DNA from: Bacteroidota bacterium
GTDB lineage: Bacteria; Bacteroidota; Bacteroidia; UKL13-3
Assembly (NCBI GenBank): GCA_947457395.1
Contig: CANGVA010000011.1
Span: forward strand, 1-64,000
Reading direction: 5' to 3'
DNA length: 64,000 bases
Below the pieces are notes generated by a model. That model was given only the letters and a program-made list of their open reading frames with translations. It was not told the DNA's origin and made no database searches. Of the stretch, positions 9,101-19,159 are shown piece by piece. The position numbers and the translations under genes are program-made. Every line of letters starts with the position of its first letter. Position 1 is the stretch's first letter.

Positions 9101-12100
9101 TTCACTTACCTGCTATGATGAGACCAATGCCAACAGTGGCATTATTGGAATTTATTTTTCCGGTTCAAGTTCATTAACTGGTAACGTTAATTCTGTAAGC
9201 AATAATTTCATACATAGTTTTGGTGCCGGTACAATTGGTTTCGCAACGCCAGCAACTAGCTTTAATATGTATGGCATTTCTGTAGTTTCAGGTAATATAA
9301 ACTTGTTTAACAATATGATTAGGCTTGGCAGAGACTCATCCGGTACTCGGTTAACAAGGCCAATAAACTTGCGTGGTATCTTTATTCAAACAGGAGGTAC
9401 GCTGGTCCATAGGATAAGCCATAATACCATTGTTATTGATCAGAATCCAAATACCACAGGATCCCAAACAACTTCAGCATATGAGCATACCAGTAGCTAT
9501 GCTGCTCCCGGATTTTGTGATGTCAGGAACAATATCTTTGTTAACCATACAGTTAGTAATTCGCCTTCAACAGGCACTCATTTTGCTGTTAGATATTCAC
9601 CGTTTACAGCTAATGTCAGGTCAAATCATAATATTTTTAATATTATCCCATCATCATCCTCGTTTATTGGTTTGGCGAATAGTCTAAACAGGTTAACAAT
9701 AGAGAATTTTAAACAGGGTTCATTAACGGATGTAAACTCAACATCCATTAACCCCGGTCTAGTTAATACAACGGGAGACTTTAGTTCAGTAGATTTACAT
9801 CTTTCCGCTGCCAATAATGCCGAGGCTCAAGGCGATAGCACGGTGCTTGCCAATGTTGCAACAGACTTTGATGGCAATAGCAGAACAAGCTGGAATGATG
9901 CTGATATTGGCGCTGATGCATCGGCAGGCACCCTTAGTATTGATAGCATTGCACCGGGTATTAATTTTACCAACCTTATTAATATTGCACCGGTACCAAG
10001 CAGAGTGCTTAATGCTACCATCTATGATCGTTACGGTATGCGAAGTAATATAGACACTCCAAGGGTTTATTACAGGAAAAATGCAGGAGCATGGACATCA
10101 AGTCTTGGCGCGTTAACGAGTGGTGACTTACGAAGTGGTACCTGGCAATTTACCATTGACCATACAGCTTTAGGTGGCGTTGTAGTTAATGATGCTATTC
10201 AATATTTTGTGGTAGCTCAGGACAGTGCTAATAGTAACTTTTCATCAAACCCAATGTATGCGTCAACATCGGTGGCTAATATTGTAACATTTCCCGGTAC
10301 TCCGGCAAGTTATTCAATTACGGATCCAATTCCTACTAATGTAACTGTTGGAACAGGTGGTACCTACACCACCCTTACCGGCACCGGAGGATTGTTTGAT
10401 GCCATTAGTCGCTCAGTCCTACAAGGCAACACCACTGCTGAGATTATTAGTGATATTGCAAATGAGCCGGGCTTGTTTTCTCTTAATGCATGGAATGAAA
10501 TTGGAGCAGGTGGTTACACGCTTACCATTAGGCCGCAAAGCAATACGCAACGCATTATCAGTGGTAATACTTTCAATACTAATGGTTTGATTAGGCTTGA
10601 TAATGGGGTGTCTAGAGTAAGAATATTAGGTTACCCTTCAACCATCATCACACCAATACAGGCTGATACTTTTTTAATTATCCGTTCAAACTCAACGATT
10701 ACTCCGGCATTAGGAATAGCTAATGCCAGTAATACTGATTCCATCATGAATGTGATATTAGAATCACGAACTGCTACTAATGGAATATTATCTATTCTCA
10801 GTTCTTCGGCTATTTATAATACGGGTGTTTATAATATTACCATAGAAAATTGTATTCTGAGGCAAGACTTAACTTCTGTTGCGGCATCTTTACCTGCAAC
10901 AGGTTTTTATGCTATTGGTTCTAGTCCTAGGTTGAACTCCAATATTCGATTTGCAAACAACCAGGTATTGAACTGCACCAATCTAGGCATAAATATCGCA
11001 TCCGGTAACGGTAATTCCTTTAATATTACAGGCAATCAGTTCTATCATAACAACGGAGTCTTAAATATTGGCTTAAGTTACTATATCCTTTTCAATCCGG
11101 GCCAATTCTCAGATAATAACCTTATTTCTGGAAATGTTATGGGAGGAACAACAGCCCAAGCAGGAGGTTTGCCGTTTATAACCACAACCAGTATTCACTA
11201 TGGAATATATGTAAGCAGTGGTTTGGGAAGCGGCACAACTATTCAGAATAATATCCTATCCAACCTAAGGATGACAAGTACTTCTTCTTCATACAATGGT
11301 ATATTCTTAGTTGGTACATCATCTGTTTACAATGTAAATAATAACAGAATCGGAAATATTGATTCTGTTTTCAGCATACATATCGCTTCAACAGGCAGTA
11401 ATCGTTCATATGGTATCTATTCTCAAACAAGCGGAAATATATCTGTTACCAATAATCAGATTTATAATATCAGATACAGTGGTACCGCGGCAACAACCGC
11501 TATGCTTACTGGTATTCAGGTATTTAATGGTTCTTCTAACAATAACATCATAACAGGTAATATTGTGAAGGGGTTGTATATTAATTCTACCAATACAGGA
11601 ACATCTACTGCTGCAGCTATACAAGGTATTTACTGTGGATCGGGTAGTACTGCTATCACAATAGCAAATAATACGGTACAGGAGTTAATTAATATGAATA
11701 ATACTGCCGCACACGCCATGGTAGGTATTTTAAATGCTTCCGGTGTTGCTAGTATTACAGGTAATATCGTTAGAGGTATGGCCTCAAGAAGTACCAACGC
11801 AAGTGCAGCCTCAACTGCAATAGGTATGTGTGGCATTATGAATTCCGCTACTACATCGGGCACTTATAATCTGAATAACAATTTAATTGATAGCATGTGG
11901 TATACAGGTACCTCAGGGTTACAGATGATGGGTATCTATTTTGCCGGTACAACTGCAGCCATTGGTAATATAGTAGGTAATACCGTTAGGAATTTAAATT
12001 CAACATCTACTGCTGTAGGAACGGCCACTGCTGCAAGTATTATTGGTGTTTTTAACAATAGTAGTGCAGTAAATCAGCTAATGAGGTCAAACATAGTGCA

Positions 12101-15100
12101 TACTTTAAAGCATCTTAACACCTCCGGCAGTTCCATTACAGGAATACATTTTACTACAAGTACTTCGCTTACGGGTAATACTTCAATTGTAGACAGAAAC
12201 TTTGTACATAGTATTAGCTCTACTGCAACAAGCGGTTCCCCAATACTTACAGGTATATTACATTCCGGTTTTGCAACCTATACAAATAATATGATAAGAA
12301 TGGGGGTAGACTCTGCCGGTAGCCAATACACTGATTCAAGATTAATCAGAGGAATTCACATTAACTCTACAACACAAGTTTATTTGTATAACAATTCTGT
12401 ATTGGTTGCAGGCTCACCTTCCAGCGGATCGCTTAGCACAGCTGCAATTGAATTCACTTCATCTGTGACTACCGCACAAATATCCGAAATCAGAAACAAT
12501 ATCATTGCAAATATTGCTTCAAACGGAGGAACAGCAACCAGCATACACTATGGCCTGAAGACTATAGATACCGTAAGATTTATTTCTAATTTTAACTTAT
12601 TCTTTACACCGGGAACAGGCGGTATTGTTGTGGGTACCAACATCAGGTCATATCCTTCTTTAAGTGGTGCTGCCGGTTGGAAAGACTGGTCTAGACAAGA
12701 TATGGCCAGTGCATACGGAGATCCTAATTTTAACTCAAATTATTTGGGAACAGCGGATCTAGCGTCTCTTGAATTGAATAGCAGCAATCCTGCTGAGCGC
12801 AGCGGAGATCCTAATTTAACAGCTGTTTTAACTGATTATTTTGGCAACAATCGAAGTGCACTTACGCCTTCTGATATCGGAGCACACGCAGGCAACTTTA
12901 CACAGTCTCCGGATATTTTCCATCCGGTTATATCATTTACACCGCTAACCAATACTGGTACTTTAACAGGCACAAGAACGCTAGCTGATGTAGTAATCAG
13001 AGATAATAATGGCATACCTATGTCTGGTGTCAATAGGCCGGTAATTTGGTACTCAAAAGATGCTAGTAGCTGGTTTAGCGCTTCGGCTATTACGCTGAGT
13101 GGAAGTGCAACCAATGCCACAGCGCAGTTCAGTATAGATTATACACCAATGTTGCCATTATCCAATAGTGATACGATTCGGTATTATGTTTTGGCGCAAG
13201 ACAATGCAGGTAATGTTATTTCATCAGAACCTTATGCTATTGCAACCTCAGTTTCAAACGTTGTTTCTCATCCAGTTAGGCCAAACACCTATAATTTCTT
13301 GCCTGTTATTCCTGCAAACAGTGTATTTCAGGTTGGTGTAGGTCAAACCTATCCTACTCTTACCGGTGTAGGTGGTTTCTTTGAGTTTATTAATTCAAGA
13401 ACATTGGGAGGCAATATAACTGCAGAGATTACTTCAGATATAACTGAGCCGGGAACAATTATTCTTGGTCAGTTTGCAGAAGATGGAGCAGGTGGATATA
13501 ATTTAAACATTAGACCTAGTGCAGGAACGACTTCTCCAAGGATACTTTCAGGGAATACCAACACTGCGCTTATTCGTTTAGATGGTGCCGATAGAGTTAA
13601 AATAAATGGAGTGCCAAGCGGAGGAAATGCAAACGATAGGCTCCTGATGATTCGTAACTCAGGAAATGCAGCCACCATTGAAATGCAGAATGCAACATTA
13701 GGTGTACGTATCAATAATTGTATTATTGAGGGAGCGCCTACATCAACAATCGTTGGAGTAATTAATTTTATTGTTAATGCAGGAACAGTTGGAAATTCTT
13801 TCGATACAATTAATGGCTGTATCATCAGGAATAATACCAGTTTAGCGTCACCATCCGGTGTACCTGCAACCCTAATTTATTCAAATGGCTTACTCAGTCC
13901 TTTGGCACTTAATAATGCGCTGGTTATTACCAATAATGAAATTGCTAACTTTAATAACAATGGTGTTTATTTTAACACATATACTGGAGATAATTGCCAG
14001 ATAACGGGTAATAGCTTTTATAACAATATTATCAATCAGCCACTTGGTAATACCTTCTACCCAATATTTATTAATTCACAGAATTATTGTGGTAACGCCA
14101 ATATAAGCAATAACTTCATAGGTGGCTCTACTACCAATTGCGGAGGTGCAGCTTGGTCCAAATCAAATACTGGTTCTTTTTTTCCGATTTATATAGCATT
14201 AAGGACGGGAGTTGTATCTACAATTACAAATAATACCATCAGAAATATAAACTATAGCAATTCTTCTTCTTTTGCACAGTTTTATGGTGTGTTTCACGTT
14301 AGTGGAGATGCGAATATTAGTAATAACGTAATAGGTAGCAGTACCGGTAACGGAAGTATAATATTTGCAACAAATACAACGCATTACGGTATTTATTCGC
14401 AAACCACCGGAACTATTACCATTAATAATAATCAAATTGGTTCTATAAATATTGGAAACCCCGGTTTAAGTTCAAGTTTCTATGGGATTTTTATAACAGG
14501 AACCAATCCGCTTTCCATAAATAATAATCTCATTGGAAGTAACACAACAGCACAAAGTATTAGATTAAATGGTATTGGCCAGCTCTATGGAATTGCCACC
14601 TCTGTATCGGCCAACCTTGCTCCAATGTATGCCATAACTAATAACACGATTGCCAATATGGATGCTGTTGCAAATTATGCATCCACATTTGTTAGAGGCA
14701 TTCAGATAAATAGTAATACATCAGAGGCTAATGTAACAGGTAATACCGTTCGAGATTTGTACTCAAGTAGTTCCAGTAATAACACAAGCACAAGTGCTTC
14801 AATTATCGGTATTCAGTACAGTAACAGCAGCAATGTTTCAGGAAGTGTTGCTAATAATACGGTGTTTAATATTGCAGCCACAGATGCCGGAAATTCTCCA
14901 ACCTCTGCTTTTGGTATTTTACTCTCTTCAGGTTTTAATATAAGCATGCAATCTAACCGTATTTATAATATCAGTAATTTATCTACTTCAATCAGCACCA
15001 ACCCGGCACCGGTTGCAGCAGGTATCTCTATAGCTGGTGCCAGCACATCTGTTAATTTACTCAATAATCAAATTACACTTGGAAATGCACAAACTACCAA

Positions 15101-18100
15101 TACCCAATTCAATGGAATTTGGCTGCAGTTTAACTCAGGTAATCAGCTTATAGTTAATGCATTTAATAATAGTGTCTTAGTAACTGGTACAGCTACCAGC
15201 GGCAGTCAGCAATCATTCGCATTTGTAAGGGGTAACAACACTGGAACGGAGATGGGTACATTTATGAATTTGCGCAATAATATTTTCGCCAACAACAGAA
15301 GCGGTGGTACAGGAAAACACTATGCTATTGCCAATCAAACCAATGCAGCCACTAATAATACATGGACAGCCAATTCATCAAACCATAATTTATTGGTTGC
15401 TGCAAATTCGTCTTTAATTGGATTGTGGGGCCTTAGTGATCAAACGCTTGCTCAATGGATAATAAATACAGGAGGATCAGATGTGTTTAGTTATGCAGCA
15501 ACATCAACTACCGGAGCAAGCAATGCCTCAAGCATTAATCTTACTAATTTATTTTCCAATATACCTACAGGTAATTTAGGTATCCAGTCATCTAATGTTG
15601 AGGTCTGGTATGTATTTGGGAAGGGGCTAGCAGGTAGTGCTATCAATAACTTAGCAACAGATTTTAACGGCATAGCCAGAAGCACTGCGGCAGGCACCGG
15701 TATTACATTAGGTGCTGTTCAGCTTAACACTGCACCATCAATACTTCCTATTGCAGCATTGGCTTCAGCCAATCCTGCATCCAACACTACTACCACTTAT
15801 ACTTTTGGCGGAAGAAATATTCTTAGTATTAGCTGGGGTGCATCGTCTCCTACAGCCGCAACCGTATTACATTTCACAGGAGTCAATCCTATCGGAACTG
15901 CTCCTGCAGGAAATAATATGAATCAATATACCAGGGTAAATGTTACTGGCGGAACTGCTCCGTATGATTTTGGAGCGACACTTTCATATGACCCTGCTAC
16001 CTTAGGTGTGATTTCTTCAACCAATAACTTAAAGATTTCAACCCAAACTTCAGGAACATTGGTTGCTCCTGTTTGGTCAACATTGCCGATTTCAACTGTT
16101 AATGCTGCTAACAGAACAGTTTCAGCTACGGGAATATCTAGTGGAGGCTTAGGTGCATTGTTCTTTACAGGAACAGAAAATGCAGCCCCGCCTGTTATTT
16201 CTGCTTTCACACCTTCTGCCAGACAAGTTGGTGGTGCGGTTACCATTAGGGGTAGCTTATTTACCGGTGCAAGCGCAATTAATTTCAACGGAGTTAGCCA
16301 GCCAACATTTACTGTGGTAAACGACACAGCCATCAATACTACGGTGCCGGTTGGTGCCACATCCGGTGCGGTTTCAGTTACTAATCCTTATGGCACAGGT
16401 ACAAGTGCTGCATCATTTACGGTAATCCCGGCACCTACTGTAACCTCTATCTCTACCACCTCTGGTACATTTGGTACAGCTGTTACCATTACAGGTACAG
16501 GATTTGTCTGGGCTACTCAGGTTCAGTTTAATATAACCAATGCCGTATTTACCATAGTAAGCAATACATCCATTACCTGCACAGTGCCAAACGGTGCAAC
16601 AACAGGAATAATCACAGTTACTAATCCGGCAGGAAGTGTAGGCAGTGCATCTACATTTACAGTAATTGGTACACCAACCATTTCTTCACTAACACCGGCA
16701 ACCGGAGCTGTAGGAACTAATGTAACCATAGCAGGTACAAATTTTCAGGCTATAACCTCAGTTACTTTCAATAATGTAAGTGCCTCCTATACTGTAAACA
16801 GTTCAACCCAAATTACAGCAACTGTTCCAAATGGAGCGTCAACAGGTTTGGTTCGTGTTACTAATGGTTCAGGTACTGGTGTAAGCACTGGTAATTTTAC
16901 GGTAGTTCAATTGCCAACAATCACTGGGTTTAGTCCATCTTCAGGAAGTTCGGGAACAATCGTTGCTATAAACGGAACCAACTTTTCTTCAGTTGATTCT
17001 GTTGAGTTCTTTGGTGGAGCAAATGCAACTTACACTGTGAATAGCAGCAGCCAAATTACAGTAACTGTGCCTTCTGCTGCATTAACAGGAGCCATCACTG
17101 TTTACACAAGCGTTGGTTCTGCCACAAGTACCGGTTCGTTTACTATTATTCCTGATTTAATCATAAATTCATTGGTTACATCTGTTATTGGTACCTATAA
17201 CAATATTACTGTTACTAGCACTGGTGAGGCAATACTTAGTGGCCCACTTGTTGCTTTAGGTAATGTTGTGGTACAAAGTGGTGGTGCGATTAGATTTGGT
17301 AATAATGTGCTTTCAGGAAATGGAAACTTTACTGCTCAGGTCGGATCAAGGTTATTTATAGGCTCACCTCAAGGTATATCTGCTACAGGTGGTTTAACCG
17401 GGAATGTGCAAGTGGGCGGTGTACGCTCATACAGTAGTGGTGCTATTTATATTTATGATGGCGTTTTTGCGCAAGCAACAGGAACCGGGCTCCCTTCTTC
17501 TGTTGACACATTAGAAATAAATGATACGGCAGGAGTTACACTAACACAACCTTCAAGTGTTAACAGTTTACTTAATTTTATGAATGGCAAGTTAGTTCTA
17601 GGAAACAATAACCTGACTGTTAATGGCAGTATTCAGGGTATTAGCGCCACTTCTTATATTGTCACACCTAATACAATTTCCAGTGGTGGTTCATTAAGAA
17701 GGCCGGTTTCAAATAATAATATTCCTGTTGATTTTCCTATAGGTACCATTTCCACCCAAACGCCTGCACAAATTCAACTATCACTAGGTTCAACGGCAGA
17801 TGTATTCTCTGTGCGTGTTTTCAACGGTGTGTTTCAAAATGCCACATCAGGTCCTGCTTTATCAGCTAATACAGTTAGAAGGACTTGGGTGATTTCTGAG
17901 AATGTTAATGGCGGATCAGTTGCTACTGTTCAGTTAACGTGGGATGATACGCTTGAAAACCCAGGTTTCTTGCGCTCAAGCAGCGGGGTATTCGGTTATT
18001 CAACTGCACAATCAAGTTGGTTATCGCCTTCTACCTTTTCACCTGCAACCGGAGCTGGACCTTTTAGTATTTCAAGGACTAATATCAATTCTTTTGGTGC

Positions 18101-18701
18101 ATTTGCAGTTGGAGACAATACTTCAACTTTACCAGTTGAACTGGTTAGTCTGGTTGCTAATAAATTGGGTAACCATATTGCTGTATCCTGGACCACGGCT
18201 TCAGAGTCTAATAATAGCCATTTTGAGATTGAGCGTTCATATGATGGAGCACGTTTTGAACAAGTAGGAAAAGTTGATGGCATAGGATTTAGCCAATCTG
18301 AGCAACATTATCAGTTTGTTGATACAGAAGCTACACGTAAAGCTAATGTAAACCTTGTGTATTACCGTTTGAAACAGGTTGATTTTGATGGTATGCATAC
18401 GTATTATGGCCCTGCATATGTGCAATTGCAATCTGCTTCTAAACCTGTACTTGCTGTATTCCCTAATCCTTTCAGCCAGGGCTTGCAGGTACAAATGTTT
18501 AATGAGCAAGCGGGTAATGCACACATCATTATTACAGACTTGCAGGGTAGGGTAGTTTATTCCAATACGCTGGACATGGGTTCCGGTTTGCAAACCATTG
18601 CACTACCTAAAATTGATTCATTAAAAGATGGCGTTTACTTTATGCAAACAGAAATAAATGGCCACACAGCCAAAACAAAACTGGTTAAAGCCAGCAATTA
18701 A
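6105..18701 (+). CDS. Giant T9SS-exported protein with three beta-helix modules, four IPT/TIG domains and type A sorting domain
   Basis: This 4198-residue protein has a signal peptide (to about residue 32) and a C-terminal T9SS type A sorting domain (about 4110-4198, 'VFPNPFSQGLQVQ...GVYFMQTEINGHTAKTKLVK'), so it should be exported through the outer membrane and anchored or released. After two N-terminal beta-sandwiches (35-330) come three right-handed beta-helix modules (about 330-1250, 1410-2260 and 2405-3205) built from repeats of the type 'I.NNTI.N'. Each is introduced by 'Y.TLTG.GG.F..I...' plus 'ITSDI.EPG'-like sequence in modules 2 and 3, and they are separated by similar Ig-like linkers (1260-1400, 2265-2400). 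Four IPT/TIG domains follow (about 3364-3685), then a beta-rich segment and an Ig-like domain beginning LPVELVSL. The enzyme-like residues of pectate lyases are not obvious; an adhesive or matrix role is more likely. Its terminator is at 18726. Confidence 0.9.
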   Translation: MKNYLYFLTKLVYYRVWMLSFIFLSGTTAYSQTAVTIPPFYNTNAGGADNIFPLNSTNNTVQWIFPPGTFNSNGPTGTPASAGFINKIYFLLGATINNANVYGNYTLKIGQNVGTQVAWTGATWQTGLTTVYTNPSFVITGAASGTWIMVPLQTPFYYNPALSLVFEMGSTQTAGGNQVRQTAQGNQRIWGPTGSAAPSGGPGAGTLNFGIEVAPAGNNDAGVVSIDSITPYSAGTRPVYARIRNWGLNQINNVNVNWSVNGVTQTPVAFTSLLDTVGGVGSAFANVNLGNVNFVNNITYNIRAWTSQPNGQNDTVNVNDTASIFIRSPLSGNFTIGATGDIPTISAAANLCSSAGVNGPINFTLIDDLYNRATGENFPATFSNINFPVTIRPSSTANPLIIDSLSTAIINIDGCRNFSIDGRRNVNDNGRNITIENMSISTSASVVRFYNDAISSLLRNVVVRGANNTLATTANPSWGLVHIGGTNKAVPIGNDSILIFNNLFARSQGRPYSQGLVSDGQSITAQNNNIDMDSNWFQGFTINGIHVTTTASTWGNGGNFRIRGNSFYDTMVTVPATTMNCINFIPNQSSGSNNNLISGNYIGGQSAFTGSIAATPALPRWEFGVGATAIFNGIVVNSGAGTGTTVSNNVIRNFRFNNPTTTAGFNMISHGQGAIQVLNNTIGMEADTNNITFYGNANLNGITCTSTNDQTINGNSVRSITARMSTNAPTSLIVRGILTQSSTGNVNVNNNTVAGFSVRSDATGSTTSCAIIGIASSHTSSSVNINNNTIGGSGVNDSIVNYSTIASATRVNGIVVINSGIHTINNNTIRNLWNFNAGLGTSISANLVGINMQATGNGNTLSGNTIDNLNMPTSATTATIGLFSGSGAASILNNTISNVYVNSTNTNTITNAAINGICITASSLHTINNNTLFNFDNRAVASTQINGIVFSGNNSTVINNNTIRNLRNRGFSTSTGFAITGILLSTSFANQTINNNTIHSLTCYDETNANSGIIGIYFSGSSSLTGNVNSVSNNFIHSFGAGTIGFATPATSFNMYGISVVSGNINLFNNMIRLGRDSSGTRLTRPINLRGIFIQTGGTLVHRISHNTIVIDQNPNTTGSQTTSAYEHTSSYAAPGFCDVRNNIFVNHTVSNSPSTGTHFAVRYSPFTANVRSNHNIFNIIPSSSSFIGLANSLNRLTIENFKQGSLTDVNSTSINPGLVNTTGDFSSVDLHLSAANNAEAQGDSTVLANVATDFDGNSRTSWNDADIGADASAGTLSIDSIAPGINFTNLINIAPVPSRVLNATIYDRYGMRSNIDTPRVYYRKNAGAWTSSLGALTSGDLRSGTWQFTIDHTALGGVVVNDAIQYFVVAQDSANSNFSSNPMYASTSVANIVTFPGTPASYSITDPIPTNVTVGTGGTYTTLTGTGGLFDAISRSVLQGNTTAEIISDIANEPGLFSLNAWNEIGAGGYTLTIRPQSNTQRIISGNTFNTNGLIRLDNGVSRVRILGYPSTIITPIQADTFLIIRSNSTITPALGIANASNTDSIMNVILESRTATNGILSILSSSAIYNTGVYNITIENCILRQDLTSVAASLPATGFYAIGSSPRLNSNIRFANNQVLNCTNLGINIASGNGNSFNITGNQFYHNNGVLNIGLSYYILFNPGQFSDNNLISGNVMGGTTAQAGGLPFITTTSIHYGIYVSSGLGSGTTIQNNILSNLRMTSTSSSYNGIFLVGTSSVYNVNNNRIGNIDSVFSIHIASTGSNRSYGIYSQTSGNISVTNNQIYNIRYSGTAATTAMLTGIQVFNGSSNNNIITGNIVKGLYINSTNTGTSTAAAIQGIYCGSGSTAITIANNTVQELINMNNTAAHAMVGILNASGVASITGNIVRGMASRSTNASAASTAIGMCGIMNSATTSGTYNLNNNLIDSMWYTGTSGLQMMGIYFAGTTAAIGNIVGNTVRNLNSTSTAVGTATAASIIGVFNNSSAVNQLMRSNIVHTLKHLNTSGSSITGIHFTTSTSLTGNTSIVDRNFVHSISSTATSGSPILTGILHSGFATYTNNMIRMGVDSAGSQYTDSRLIRGIHINSTTQVYLYNNSVLVAGSPSSGSLSTAAIEFTSSVTTAQISEIRNNIIANIASNGGTATSIHYGLKTIDTVRFISNFNLFFTPGTGGIVVGTNIRSYPSLSGAAGWKDWSRQDMASAYGDPNFNSNYLGTADLASLELNSSNPAERSGDPNLTAVLTDYFGNNRSALTPSDIGAHAGNFTQSPDIFHPVISFTPLTNTGTLTGTRTLADVVIRDNNGIPMSGVNRPVIWYSKDASSWFSASAITLSGSATNATAQFSIDYTPMLPLSNSDTIRYYVLAQDNAGNVISSEPYAIATSVSNVVSHPVRPNTYNFLPVIPANSVFQVGVGQTYPTLTGVGGFFEFINSRTLGGNITAEITSDITEPGTIILGQFAEDGAGGYNLNIRPSAGTTSPRILSGNTNTALIRLDGADRVKINGVPSGGNANDRLLMIRNSGNAATIEMQNATLGVRINNCIIEGAPTSTIVGVINFIVNAGTVGNSFDTINGCIIRNNTSLASPSGVPATLIYSNGLLSPLALNNALVITNNEIANFNNNGVYFNTYTGDNCQITGNSFYNNIINQPLGNTFYPIFINSQNYCGNANISNNFIGGSTTNCGGAAWSKSNTGSFFPIYIALRTGVVSTITNNTIRNINYSNSSSFAQFYGVFHVSGDANISNNVIGSSTGNGSIIFATNTTHYGIYSQTTGTITINNNQIGSINIGNPGLSSSFYGIFITGTNPLSINNNLIGSNTTAQSIRLNGIGQLYGIATSVSANLAPMYAITNNTIANMDAVANYASTFVRGIQINSNTSEANVTGNTVRDLYSSSSSNNTSTSASIIGIQYSNSSNVSGSVANNTVFNIAATDAGNSPTSAFGILLSSGFNISMQSNRIYNISNLSTSISTNPAPVAAGISIAGASTSVNLLNNQITLGNAQTTNTQFNGIWLQFNSGNQLIVNAFNNSVLVTGTATSGSQQSFAFVRGNNTGTEMGTFMNLRNNIFANNRSGGTGKHYAIANQTNAATNNTWTANSSNHNLLVAANSSLIGLWGLSDQTLAQWIINTGGSDVFSYAATSTTGASNASSINLTNLFSNIPTGNLGIQSSNVEVWYVFGKGLAGSAINNLATDFNGIARSTAAGTGITLGAVQLNTAPSILPIAALASANPASNTTTTYTFGGRNILSISWGASSPTAATVLHFTGVNPIGTAPAGNNMNQYTRVNVTGGTAPYDFGATLSYDPATLGVISSTNNLKISTQTSGTLVAPVWSTLPISTVNAANRTVSATGISSGGLGALFFTGTENAAPPVISAFTPSARQVGGAVTIRGSLFTGASAINFNGVSQPTFTVVNDTAINTTVPVGATSGAVSVTNPYGTGTSAASFTVIPAPTVTSISTTSGTFGTAVTITGTGFVWATQVQFNITNAVFTIVSNTSITCTVPNGATTGIITVTNPAGSVGSASTFTVIGTPTISSLTPATGAVGTNVTIAGTNFQAITSVTFNNVSASYTVNSSTQITATVPNGASTGLVRVTNGSGTGVSTGNFTVVQLPTITGFSPSSGSSGTIVAINGTNFSSVDSVEFFGGANATYTVNSSSQITVTVPSAALTGAITVYTSVGSATSTGSFTIIPDLIINSLVTSVIGTYNNITVTSTGEAILSGPLVALGNVVVQSGGAIRFGNNVLSGNGNFTAQVGSRLFIGSPQGISATGGLTGNVQVGGVRSYSSGAIYIYDGVFAQATGTGLPSSVDTLEINDTAGVTLTQPSSVNSLLNFMNGKLVLGNNNLTVNGSIQGISATSYIVTPNTISSGGSLRRPVSNNNIPVDFPIGTISTQTPAQIQLSLGSTADVFSVRVFNGVFQNATSGPALSANTVRRTWVISENVNGGSVATVQLTWDDTLENPGFLRSSSGVFGYSTAQSSWLSPSTFSPATGAGPFSISRTNINSFGAFAVGDNTSTLPVELVSLVANKLGNHIAVSWTTASESNNSHFEIERSYDGARFEQVGKVDGIGFSQSEQHYQFVDTEATRKANVNLVYYRLKQVDFDGMHTYYGPAYVQLQSASKPVLAVFPNPFSQGLQVQMFNEQAGNAHIIITDLQGRVVYSNTLDMGSGLQTIALPKIDSLKDGVYFMQTEINGHTAKTKLVKASN

Positions 18702-18725
18702 TTTCATACCACACCATGAAGCAGA

Positions 18726-18757
18726 AAGGTTGCCTGTGAAAACAGGCAGCCTTTTTT
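18726..18757 (+). terminator. Intrinsic terminator after the giant gene
   Basis: AAGGTTGCCTG and CAGGCAGCCTT pair around TGAAAA and are followed by six Ts. It lies 25 bases after the stop codon. Confidence 0.85.
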
Positions 18758-18947
18758 GTTTGATAGGAGTGACCCATGTTTGGAAGGGGATATGTAAGTT
18801 GTTTTAAATAGATTTTGGGTAAATGGACGAATAATCATCACTACTGCATCCTGAGATTAAAGCTTGTCTCAGTGGATGAAAACCTATGCTGCATACGCAG
18901 CGGTTTTTATATTTTGCAAATCATAAGCAAGTTTTTATTTGCGCCAT

Positions 18948-18980
18948 AAAAAAACCTCACCCTATGGGCAAGGTTTTTTT
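18948..18980 (-). terminator. Terminator that probably belonged to tRNA-Lys before island insertion
   Basis: AAAAAAACCT...AGGTTTTTTT with an inner CCC-TAT-GGG is a strong hairpin with T-runs on both strands. It lies only four bases outside the left copy of the tRNA-Lys 3' end (18984). In the uninterrupted chromosome it would therefore sit immediately downstream of tRNA-Lys on the minus strand. The bases between the giant gene's terminator and this hairpin (18758-18947) show no gene. Confidence 0.7.
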
Positions 18981-18983
18981 GGG

Positions 18984-19000
18984 TGTGATTCCGCTGGGAT
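18984..19000. repeat. Left attachment repeat (attL)
   Basis: TGTGATTCCGCTGGGAT is identical to 23088-23104 in tRNA-Lys; identity stops one base on either side. It is the orphan 3' tip of the tRNA (last 15 bases plus two flanking bases). Confidence 0.9.
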
Positions 19001-19057
19001 AACTATGTGTTTTGTAAATTGCACATAATGAGGTAAATATTATACACTATTTTATGC

Positions 19058-19081
19058 TTGGCGAACATTTGGCGAACATTT
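19058..19081 (+). repeat. Two overlapping copies of TTGGCGAACATTT (left arm-type sites)
   Basis: Copies at 19058-19070 and 19069-19081 are arranged with an 11-bp period, 58 bases inside attL. The same motif recurs only at 21563, 22949 and 22969, all in this island and all in the same orientation. Position near both ends and beside the integrase suggests arm-type recombinase sites. Confidence 0.7.
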
Positions 19082-19159
19082 AATAAATTTCATAAATACA
19101 TTCATAAATAATTTATAAGCTAATTATCAAGTAACCTTTATTTCCATATTTTTGATTTT

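Noticed and set aside
15923-16360. 145-codon minus-strand frame, and others like it, inside the giant T9SS gene
   Set aside because: The Ala/Thr/Val-rich repeats of the real gene leave long open frames on the opposite strand; none has a promoter, signal or family resemblance.
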